A DNA stretch of 5,455 nucleotides, taken from contig JAFZXD010000096.1 in the NCBI GenBank assembly GCA_017616955.1, forward strand, positions 1 through 5,455, read 5' to 3'. The notes beneath the pieces were generated by a model. The model was given only the letters and a program-made list of their open reading frames with translations, searched no databases and was not told the origin of the DNA. Shown here one piece after another: positions 1-5,455 of the stretch (the first letter of the stretch is position 1; each line of letters opens with the position of its first letter). The translations under genes were made by a program, and so were the position numbers. This DNA comes from Eubacterium sp. GTDB taxonomy: Bacteria; Bacillota; Clostridia; Lachnospirales; Lachnospiraceae.

Positions 1-1546
1 AAAGGAAGATTATCTGATGGGAATAAACTTCTCACGAGCTCTTACACTTAAGTATTCCTATCCGGTTAAGCAGTATCTGGGTGTGGACAAATGTGTTATC
101 GCGGTTGGACGTGTTATGACCTGTGTTTTGGGAATGATAGTAAAGAGAGAGCGTGAGATAAGAGATTTTGTACCGACTCCTTTCTACAGAGTAATTGCAA
201 GTATCGGAAAGAAGCCTGAGGAAGCAGATAACACAACGCTTTTTGAGGCTGAATGGAAGGCTGTGGAAGGTAGTATATACTTCAACAGTCCAAAGCTGTA
301 TAAGGAAAATGGATTCAAAGAAAGAGTTGATGCAGAGCAGTTGATCGAGTACTGCGATAATCCGATTCCTGTTGAAATGAAGATAAAGAGTCTTACTAAA
401 AAGACAGAGAAAAAGAATCCGCCTATGTTATATAACCTGGCTGAGCTTCAGAATGACTGTTCAAGACTCTTCAAGATAAGCCCGACAGAAACGCTGAACA
501 CAGTTCAGGAACTATATGAAAAGAAGATGGTTACTTATCCGAGAACCGATGCCAGAGTTCTTTCGACAGCAATATCAAAAGAGATAGATAAGAATCTGAG
601 AGGACTTTGCAACTTCCAGAAGCTGGCGCCATTTGCACAGAATATACTTAATCAAGGCGGATATAAGGGTATAGCGAAGTCCAAGTATGTAAATGACAAG
701 CTGATAACAGACCACTATGCCATAATCCCAACAGGACAGGGACTTGGGCAACTTGGAAAGCTGACTGCTATCCAGGCAAAGGTTTATGAGATAATAGCCA
801 GAAGGTTTTTATCCATATTCTATCCGGCTGCAGAGTATCAGAAGATAAGTATGGTACTTACCAGAAAGACGGAAGAGTTTAATGCTTCATTCAAGGTTCT
901 TTCTAAACCGGGCTATCTGGTGATAGCAGATCCGAACTTCGGAAAGAAGAAAGAACAGCCTGCAGAAGGTTCTTCGGAAGATGAGAAGAATACACAGGAT
1001 CAGGTTGCAACGGAAGAGGTACTTGAGTACATTTCCGGACTCAGAAAAGGAAGTACGCTATCCTGTAATGGATTTGAGATAAAAGAAGGTAAGACAAGCT
1101 CACCGAAGAGATATACTTCGGGTTCTATGATCCTTGCTATGGAGAATGCGGGACAGCTGATAGAAGATGAAGAACTCCGCGAACAGATAAAGGGAAGCGG
1201 AATCGGAACTTCAGCGACGCGAGATTCTATCATAACCAAGCTTGTAACGAATAAGTACATCAATCTGAACAAGAAGACACAGGTGCTAACACCTACATTT
1301 CTTGGGGAAATCATATATGATGTTGTACTGTATTCCATAAACGGACTTCTGAGAGCCGACCTTACGGCAAGTTGGGAGAAAGGACTTACGGGGGTAGCGG
1401 ACGGAAGCATATCCGAAGAGGAATATATGAGTAAGCTTTCAGATTATGTGGTGAAGTATACGAATGCGGTTAAGTCGGTTCGAAATCAGAATCAGATGCA
1501 TGTGATATTCGATAAGACAAAACCGTTTTATAAAAGTAAAAAATGA
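1..1546 (+). CDS. topB: DNA topoisomerase III (type IA), 5'-truncated by window edge
   Basis: Type IA topoisomerase: cuts one DNA strand through a 5'-phosphotyrosine link, passes the other strand and reseals, relaxing or decatenating DNA in the cytoplasm. The frame is open from base 2, and the first ATG (17) has no ribosome site and falls inside a conserved topoisomerase segment (DYLMGINFSRALT), so the true start and the Toprim domain lie upstream. Counting from that ATG, visible landmarks are VGRVMTCVLG (about 30-40), the catalytic motif TYPRTD with Tyr174, the topo III-type DHYAIIPT (232-239), PKRYTSGSMI and GSGIGTSATR (393-402), then an ADLTASWEKGL segment near the C terminus. A charged Lys/Glu/Ser-rich linker sits near residues 309-328. 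No C-terminal four-Cys zinc fingers are present, which is usual for topo III rather than TopA. RVMTC replaces the more common RVQTP. The next gene follows after 43 nt in the same direction. Confidence 0.93.
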   Translation, partial: KEDYLMGINFSRALTLKYSYPVKQYLGVDKCVIAVGRVMTCVLGMIVKREREIRDFVPTPFYRVIASIGKKPEEADNTTLFEAEWKAVEGSIYFNSPKLYKENGFKERVDAEQLIEYCDNPIPVEMKIKSLTKKTEKKNPPMLYNLAELQNDCSRLFKISPTETLNTVQELYEKKMVTYPRTDARVLSTAISKEIDKNLRGLCNFQKLAPFAQNILNQGGYKGIAKSKYVNDKLITDHYAIIPTGQGLGQLGKLTAIQAKVYEIIARRFLSIFYPAAEYQKISMVLTRKTEEFNASFKVLSKPGYLVIADPNFGKKKEQPAEGSSEDEKNTQDQVATEEVLEYISGLRKGSTLSCNGFEIKEGKTSSPKRYTSGSMILAMENAGQLIEDEELREQIKGSGIGTSATRDSIITKLVTNKYINLNKKTQVLTPTFLGEIIYDVVLYSINGLLRADLTASWEKGLTGVADGSISEEEYMSKLSDYVVKYTNAVKSVRNQNQMHVIFDKTKPFYKSKK

Positions 1547-1574
1547 TAGTTACTTATATTGATAAATGACTTTA

Positions 1575-1580
1575 CGGAGG
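1575..1580 (+). promoter_or_regulatory. Shine-Dalgarno site that sets the start of the beta-helix protein
   Basis: CGGAGG lies 9 nt before the ATG at 1590. It falls inside the frame if translation began at the earlier in-frame ATG at 1566, which has no comparable site upstream. This argues for the 1590 start and against the 8-residue extension. Confidence 0.8.
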
Positions 1581-1589
1581 AAAATTATT

Positions 1590-2291
1590 ATGAAACACGA
1601 GGAGCAGGTGACAATTAAGAATATGTATGATCTTGATCATACAGAGGCGAAAGCATTGCTTAGTTCTCTTACATTTCCATGGGAAGCACTTCCTATGATC
1701 AAGGACTATATACTGGACCTAGGAGCGAAGATAGATGATGATCCGGAGCTCAGTGCCCGGTATGAGAAAAGAGGAGAAGATATATGGATTCACAAGACTG
1801 CTACGGTTTTTGACAGTGCATATATCGCAGGACCTTGTATAATAGGAGAAGGAACCGAAGTCAGACAGTGCGCTTTTGTAAGAGGTTCGGCGCTTGTCGG
1901 AAAGAATTGTGTTGTGGGTAATTCGACAGAACTTAAAAATGTAATCATATTCGACAATGTTCAGGTTCCTCATTATAACTATGTCGGAGACTCAATCCTT
2001 GGATACAAGTCACATATGGGAGCAGGTTCTATCACTTCCAATGTTAAGTCTGACAAAACACTTGTTGTTGTGAAAGGAAATGATGAATATTCCGATATAA
2101 ATATCGAAACCGGACTCAAGAAGTTCGGAGCTATGCTTGGAGATAATGTTGAGGTTGGATGCAACAGTGTTCTTAATCCGGGAAGCGTTATAGGAAGAAA
2201 CACAAATATATATCCGCTTTCACCTGTCAGAGGATTTATTCCGGAGAACAGCATCGTGAAGACAGGAAATGTAATAGTAGAGAAGAAATAA
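1590..2291 (+). CDS. Left-handed beta-helix (hexapeptide-repeat) transferase, GlmU C-domain-like
   Basis: A 233-residue cytoplasmic protein with no signal peptide. Residues 1 to about 60 look helical. From WIHKTATV (66 on) the sequence follows the hexapeptide-repeat pattern of left-handed beta helices (AYIAGPCIIGEGTEV, SALVGKNCVVGNS, later AMLGDNVEVGCNSVLNPGSVIG). The segment PHYNYVGDSILGYKSHMGAG (His128; GAG at 144-146) closely resembles the GlmU acetyltransferase region (GHLTYLGD...NIGAGTITCN), and His128 aligns with the GlmU catalytic histidine as I remember it. The N-terminal nucleotidyltransferase domain of GlmU (GxGTRM loop) is absent, so this is not a complete GlmU. It may acetylate an amino-sugar phosphate or another acceptor, or may have no catalytic role; automated annotation would probably call it 'UDP-N-acetylglucosamine pyrophosphorylase-related' or 'acyltransferase'. 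Start chosen by the AGG-rich site 9 nt upstream. The next gene starts 27 nt after its stop. Confidence 0.78.
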   Translation: MKHEEQVTIKNMYDLDHTEAKALLSSLTFPWEALPMIKDYILDLGAKIDDDPELSARYEKRGEDIWIHKTATVFDSAYIAGPCIIGEGTEVRQCAFVRGSALVGKNCVVGNSTELKNVIIFDNVQVPHYNYVGDSILGYKSHMGAGSITSNVKSDKTLVVVKGNDEYSDINIETGLKKFGAMLGDNVEVGCNSVLNPGSVIGRNTNIYPLSPVRGFIPENSIVKTGNVIVEKK

Positions 2292-2307
2292 GGTTTATAA
2301 AAAGTAA

Positions 2308-2313
2308 AAGGGA
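2308..2313 (+). promoter_or_regulatory. Ribosome binding site of the secreted NlpC/P60-like gene
   Basis: AAGGGA lies 5 nt before the ATG at 2319, in a 27-nt A/T-rich gap after the beta-helix gene. It is a weaker match than the sites of the neighbouring genes. The gap is too short for a full promoter plus terminator. Confidence 0.5.
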
Positions 2314-2318
2314 TTTAT

Positions 2319-3698
2319 ATGAAAAAGGAATTTAGAAAAATCAGATTAACAGCGTTATTGCTTGTTATGGTTACGCTTCTTTCATCAGTCGGTCAGAGTA
2401 TGACTGTGGATGCGAAAACTAAAGACAATGCAAATAGTGGGACAACTTCTAAGACAGTAAAAGATTTTATCGAGACTCTTCTGCAACCGGTAGGTTCTAC
2501 CATGTACATCTACGGTGGTGGATGGAATGAGGCTGATACAGGTGCGGGAAAGGAAGCAAGAACGCTTGGCCTTTCTCCGAAGTGGGCTGAATTTGCCGCA
2601 AAGCAGACTTCTTCATATAATCACAAGGATTATAACTATAAGGCAGATGTCAGCGTGATCCATCTGGGACTTGACTGTACAGGCTATGGTGGATGGGCTC
2701 TGTATAACGTTCTTGAGACAAAGAACAACAGACCGGGTTATGTGGATTATGATAACAAGGTTCTTGAAAGACTTCAGGGTCAGGGCTTCGGATCGCTTAC
2801 ACCGGCTCCGTCAGTTTCTGATTATAAGCCCGGAGATATCATGAATAATGATCAGCATATGTGGATCGTTGTAGGTAGCTGCGATGATGGCAGTGTTGTG
2901 CTTCTTCATTCAAGTCCTCCGGGAGTTCAGATATCAGGAACAGCGACTCCTTCGGGAGACAAAAATTCGCAGGCGAATGTACTTGCAACATACTACATGA
3001 AGAAGTATTATAGCAGTTGGTATCAGAGATTCCCTGACAGCAGCAGAGGTGCTTCTTACCTATCCGGATATGACCAGTACAGATGGAATGGAAAAGTTGG
3101 ACTTACCGATCCCGACGGATATCTATCGATGAGTGCTTATATGGTTCTCAAAGATATATTTGGAACTGCTCCGGCAGGTTTTTCGGATTCAAGACAGAAA
3201 CAGTTTGAGGATAACAAGAAGCCGGGTTGGAAGAAGGATGGCAGAGGCTGGTGGTACAGGAAGAAAGACGGCACTTATCCAAAGTCTCAGTGGCTGAGCA
3301 TAAAAGGGGTTAAGTATTTCTTCGATAAGAACGGTTATATGGTTACCGGCTGGAAGAAGATAAAAGGTAAGTGGTACTACTTCAATCCTAGTGGCAAATA
3401 TGCCAGAGGCTGGAAGCAGATAGATGGAACGTGGTATTATTTCAAAACCACAGGTGTGATGGCTACAGGCTTTATCAAGGTAAAAGGCGTAAGGTATTAC
3501 CTTAAAACAAACGGAAGTATGGTTACCGGCTGGAAGAAGATAAAGGGTAAATGGTACTACTTTGAGACTTCCGGAGCTATGGCTAAGGGCTGGAAGCAGA
3601 TTAACGGAAAATGGTATTATCTGAAGAAAGACGGAAGTATGGCTGCTTCCGAATATATTGATGGATACTATCTTGGCCCGGACGGTGCCTGGAGATAG
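2319..3698 (+). CDS. Secreted NlpC/P60-like cell-wall hydrolase with C-terminal choline-binding-type repeats
   Basis: A 459-residue exported protein. The N terminus has a basic start (KKEFRKIR), a hydrophobic core (about 10-24) and a likely signal peptidase I site after VDA (residue 32). The next ~200 residues carry NlpC/P60-like cysteine-peptidase landmarks: YGGGWN (65-70), LDCTGYGGW with the candidate nucleophile Cys120, a PGDI turn, DQHMWIVVG with candidate His180, and LLHSSPPG with a third polar residue His197. From Trp304 to the end the protein consists of about seven ~20-residue aromatic/glycine repeats (GWKKIKGKWYYF type), which in known proteins bind choline or other wall polymers. 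Likely role: cleaving a peptide bond in peptidoglycan stems while anchored to the wall; the substrate is not shown by the sequence. The ~50-residue spacing between YGGGW and the Cys is longer than in classic NlpC/P60, so the catalytic assignment is inferred. The next gene begins 14 nt after the stop. Confidence 0.82.
   Translation: MKKEFRKIRLTALLLVMVTLLSSVGQSMTVDAKTKDNANSGTTSKTVKDFIETLLQPVGSTMYIYGGGWNEADTGAGKEARTLGLSPKWAEFAAKQTSSYNHKDYNYKADVSVIHLGLDCTGYGGWALYNVLETKNNRPGYVDYDNKVLERLQGQGFGSLTPAPSVSDYKPGDIMNNDQHMWIVVGSCDDGSVVLLHSSPPGVQISGTATPSGDKNSQANVLATYYMKKYYSSWYQRFPDSSRGASYLSGYDQYRWNGKVGLTDPDGYLSMSAYMVLKDIFGTAPAGFSDSRQKQFEDNKKPGWKKDGRGWWYRKKDGTYPKSQWLSIKGVKYFFDKNGYMVTGWKKIKGKWYYFNPSGKYARGWKQIDGTWYYFKTTGVMATGFIKVKGVRYYLKTNGSMVTGWKKIKGKWYYFETSGAMAKGWKQINGKWYYLKKDGSMAASEYIDGYYLGPDGAWR
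3228..3695 (+). repeat. Tandem cell-wall-binding repeats with a 180-nt higher-order period
   Basis: The 3' third of the secreted-protein gene encodes about seven 20-residue units of the form W-[YF]-Y-F-x3-G-x-M-x2-G-W-x-x-I-x-G, plus a final half unit (YYLGPDGAW). Linker residues change in the order KKIKG, KQIDG, KVKG, KKIKG, KQING, giving a three-unit period. At DNA level, 3338-3364 and 3518-3544 are identical over 27 nt, exactly 180 nt apart, and GGCTGGAAGCAGAT recurs at the same offset. Confidence 0.88.
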
Positions 3699-3703
3699 TT
3701 TAT

Positions 3704-3708
3704 GGGGG
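3704..3708 (+). promoter_or_regulatory. G-rich ribosome binding site of the CbiK-like gene
   Basis: GGGGG lies 4 nt before the ATG at 3713, within the 14-nt gap after the secreted-protein gene. The short gap suggests translational coupling. Another ATG at 3702 is out of frame and overlaps this site. Confidence 0.5.
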
Positions 3709-3712
3709 CTAT

Positions 3713-4483
3713 ATGAAAGACGGTATTATTGTTGTTAATCATGGAACGGTTAATCTGGAGGCGCGTCAGCGTACTCTTGATGAATTTGTGCTTTCCATCG
3801 GTGACCGATTTGAGGAAGCCGATATAGCATGTGCATATACGGACAGTAATGTCAGAAAGGCTCTTCGTGATATAACCGGAGAGCGTGTTCAGAATGTTAA
3901 AGCTGCTATGCTTTCTATGAAGGAACGTGGTATATCGCATCTTACTGTAGTGACCACAGACATTATAGAAGATGAAAGCAATATGCGGATGCGCGAGGAG
4001 ATATCGTCCATTGCAAGCCTTTTTACAGAGGTAAAGGTTTCAAAGCCTCTTATATCATCGTTATCAGATGCTGAAGTAACCGCAAGGGCGGTATACGGAG
4101 CATTTAAAGAGATGGTCGGAGAGGATGTGCTGATCCTTGTGGCTGAAGGCGCAAAGAATGATGGCGTCGAAGAAATGAGTGCATTTGAAAATGCTATGAA
4201 AGGTTTTATGAAAGACAGCCATGTAGCTACACTTAAGGGAGAACGACGTCTCTATAAAGTAATAAAAGATCTAAAGAATGCCGGCATGCATTCCGGAAGG
4301 ATTGTTCTTGTTCCTTTGGAATTTGTGGCCGGTGAAGAAATAGAGAATGAACTGTCCAGAGAGTATGCAGGGCTTGTATCGCGTCTTGAAGAAGACGGCT
4401 ATACTGTTGAAACGGTATTCAAAGGACTTGGAGAATATGATGAGTTTCAGAGACTTTTCCTGAGACACATTTACTCCGCATAA
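3713..4483 (+). CDS. CbiK-family (anaerobic sirohydrochlorin cobaltochelatase-like) protein with altered active site
   Basis: A 256-residue soluble protein without signal peptide or membrane segments. It aligns from end to end with Salmonella CbiK as I remember that sequence: IIVVNHGT at the start, ACAYTDSNVRKAL (CbiK RAFTSGMIIRKL), a VSKPLISS strand (GVPLLSS), LVPLEFVAGEEIENEL (LMPLMLVAGDHAINDM) and the end KGLGEYDEFQRLFLRHI (SGLGENPAIRAMFVAHL). Family members insert Co2+ or Fe2+ into sirohydrochlorin or related tetrapyrroles. The residues expected to hold the metal appear changed: CbiK His145 is Glu145 here (VAEGAKND), Glu175 falls on or near Lys175, and His207 is Glu209. A histidine (His10 in VVNHGT) sits where the CbiX/SirB group carries one of its catalytic histidines. 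Membership of the family fold is well supported; chelatase activity is doubtful. No cobalamin or siroheme gene is adjacent. Start supported by the G-rich site just upstream. Confidence 0.8.
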   Translation: MKDGIIVVNHGTVNLEARQRTLDEFVLSIGDRFEEADIACAYTDSNVRKALRDITGERVQNVKAAMLSMKERGISHLTVVTTDIIEDESNMRMREEISSIASLFTEVKVSKPLISSLSDAEVTARAVYGAFKEMVGEDVLILVAEGAKNDGVEEMSAFENAMKGFMKDSHVATLKGERRLYKVIKDLKNAGMHSGRIVLVPLEFVAGEEIENELSREYAGLVSRLEEDGYTVETVFKGLGEYDEFQRLFLRHIYSA

Positions 4484-4492
4484 AGATAAATG

Positions 4493-4517
4493 AAGATTTC
4501 TTAAGGAGATAAATCTT
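4493..4517 (+). repeat. Inverted repeat framing the trkA ribosome binding site
   Basis: AAGATTT (4493-4499) and AAATCTT (4511-4517) are perfect 7-bp inverted copies separated by 11 nt that contain AAGGAG. The possible RNA stem ends directly before the trkA ATG and shows the ribosome site in its loop. It has a single G-C pair, so it would be weak. It has no U tract after it and is not a terminator. Confidence 0.35.
4503..4508 (+). promoter_or_regulatory. Shine-Dalgarno site of trkA
   Basis: AAGGAG with 9 nt to the ATG at 4518, a strong site that fixes the start of TrkA at MKIIIAGCG, the normal N terminus of this family. Confidence 0.8.
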
Positions 4518-5455
4518 ATGAAGATTATTATAGCCGGTTGCGGCAAGGTTGGACAAAGTCTTGCCGAAAGGCTTACGGATATCGGACATGAAGTTACGGT
4601 TATGGATAAGAACTATGAACATCTGTCAAGTGTGACCAATTCGGCAGATGTTATGGGATTCCAGGGAGACTGTACCAGCGTGCATAATCAGGTTGAAGCC
4701 GGAATAAAGAAGGCAGACCTGCTTATAGCCGTTACCGATAACGACGAGATAAATATGCTTACCTGTCTGATCGCTAAAAAAGCAGGTGAGTGTCAGACTA
4801 TAGCGAGAATCAGAAGTCCGCAGTACACCGATGAGATAAGATATCTCAAAGAGGAACTCGGACTTTCCATGTGTATAAATCCCGAAATGGTTGCTGCGGA
4901 CGAAATGGTACGTCTTATACAGATTCCGTCAGCTCTCGAGGTTGATACATTTGCAAAGGGAAAGGTTAGCCTTATAGGTATTGAGATTCCCGAGGAGTCG
5001 GTTCTTGACGGACTTGCCATAAGAGATCTCTCCGGAAAGATAGGAACCAATTCACTTATCTGTGTTGCGGAACATGAAGGAAATACAGTTATCCCTCGAG
5101 GAGATTATGTACTTCATGCGGGAGATAAGATATCCGTTACTCTTTCGATGAGTGATGTGAGCACATATCTTAATAAGATTGGTATCAAGGCAAGAAAGAT
5201 AAAGAATATACTTATAGCAGGTGGCGGAAAGATATCTTATTATCTGGCAAAGAAGCTGCTTGCTCTCAGAGTAAATATAAAAATAATAGAAAAAGACAGA
5301 GCAAGATGCGAGGAACTTGCCGAGTTGCTTCCGAAAGCTATGATAATCTGCGGCGATGCTACAGATAAGAAGCTTCTGGAGCAGGAATCGATAGAAGATA
5401 TGGATGCTGTCTGCGGCCTTATGCATCAGGATGAGGCAAATATCATGCTTTCTCT
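4518..5455 (+). CDS. trkA: Trk system potassium uptake regulatory protein TrkA, 3'-truncated by window edge
   Basis: Peripheral cytoplasmic subunit that binds NAD(H)/nucleotides and gates the TrkH/KtrB-type K+ channel. The frame stays open from the ATG to the window end (312 complete codons of a family length near 450). First RCK-N Rossmann domain: IIIAGCGKVGQ (Gly7, Gly9, Gly12), acidic Asp30 closing strand 2, QGDCTS (49-54), and AVTDNDEINM (71-80). An RCK-C-type regulatory segment follows at about 140-215 (FAKGKVSLIGIEIPE ... PRGDYVLHAGDKISV). The second Rossmann domain begins at ILIAGGGKIS (Gly235-Gly237) with Glu258 closing strand 2 and CGDATD at 278-283; the last Gly of the usual GGGxIG is Ser240. 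The two-RCK layout is that of TrkA rather than single-domain KtrA. The gene lies 34 nt after the CbiK-like gene; a trkH gene downstream is expected but lies outside the window. Confidence 0.93.
   Translation, partial: MKIIIAGCGKVGQSLAERLTDIGHEVTVMDKNYEHLSSVTNSADVMGFQGDCTSVHNQVEAGIKKADLLIAVTDNDEINMLTCLIAKKAGECQTIARIRSPQYTDEIRYLKEELGLSMCINPEMVAADEMVRLIQIPSALEVDTFAKGKVSLIGIEIPEESVLDGLAIRDLSGKIGTNSLICVAEHEGNTVIPRGDYVLHAGDKISVTLSMSDVSTYLNKIGIKARKIKNILIAGGGKISYYLAKKLLALRVNIKIIEKDRARCEELAELLPKAMIICGDATDKKLLEQESIEDMDAVCGLMHQDEANIMLS

Noticed and set aside
17..19. ATG at 17 as the real start of the topoisomerase
   Set aside because: The frame is open upstream, the preceding residues (KEDYL) continue the conserved topo III motif, and the Toprim domain required for function would be missing.
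1000..1410. 136-residue minus-strand reading frame inside topB
   Set aside because: It overlaps conserved topoisomerase motifs on the other strand, has Ser/Pro-rich low-information content, and lacks a recognisable domain.
1566..1589. In-frame upstream ATG adding eight residues (MTLRRKII) to the beta-helix protein
   Set aside because: The strong CGGAGG site would lie inside the coding sequence and no ribosome site precedes 1566; the ATG at 1590 is properly spaced.
1547..1589. Promoter-like A/T-rich elements (TATATT, TTGATA) between topB and the beta-helix gene
   Set aside because: Neither has a partner hexamer at 16-18 nt that would place a start of transcription before the gene; A/T richness alone explains them.
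2292..2318. TTTATA as a -10 element before the secreted-protein gene
   Set aside because: The expected -35 position inside the upstream gene shows no TTGACA-like sequence.
4490..4504. Mini-reading frame Met-Lys-Ile-Ser upstream of trkA as a gene
   Set aside because: It has only four codons and no ribosome site; kept only as part of the leader observation.
5052..5426. 124-residue reading frame on the minus strand across trkA
   Set aside because: It lies entirely within the well-supported trkA frame, resembles no family I recognise, and reads as an antisense shadow.

Overview
The window looks like chromosomal DNA from an anaerobic Firmicute, most likely a Lachnospiraceae-type Clostridia (Butyrivibrio/Roseburia-like). 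This is an inference. It rests on moderate-to-low GC by eye, heavy use of ATA for Ile and AGA for Arg, strong AGGAGG-type ribosome binding sites, and the gene types: a firmicute topoisomerase III, a secreted NlpC/P60-like protein with choline-binding-type repeats, and TrkA. No tRNA, rRNA, CRISPR array, insertion sequence or phage gene was seen.

Layout: five genes lie head to tail on the + strand with gaps of only 43, 27, 14 and 34 nt, and no terminator or convincing promoter was found between them. In order they are: (1) the 3' part of a type IA topoisomerase III (1-1546; N-terminal Toprim region lies upstream of the window); (2) a stand-alone left-handed beta-helix protein resembling the acetyltransferase half of GlmU and sugar-nucleotidyltransferase C-terminal domains (1590-2291); (3) a secreted cysteine-peptidase-like protein with C-terminal aromatic/glycine cell-wall-binding repeats (2319-3698); (4) a CbiK-family cobaltochelatase homologue in which the expected metal-binding residues appear replaced (3713-4483); (5) the 5' two-thirds of the TrkA potassium-uptake regulator (4518-5455, running off the end).

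The genes probably share a transcript, but they do not form an obvious pathway: DNA topology, a hexapeptide-repeat transferase, cell-wall remodelling, a chelatase-like protein and K+ transport. Genes 2 and 3 could both relate to the cell envelope, and gene 5 suggests that a TrkH-type channel gene follows just outside the window. I see no cobalamin or siroheme gene next to the CbiK homologue. Together with its altered active site, this makes that gene the most interesting item here. There is no gene-free stretch longer than 43 nt.
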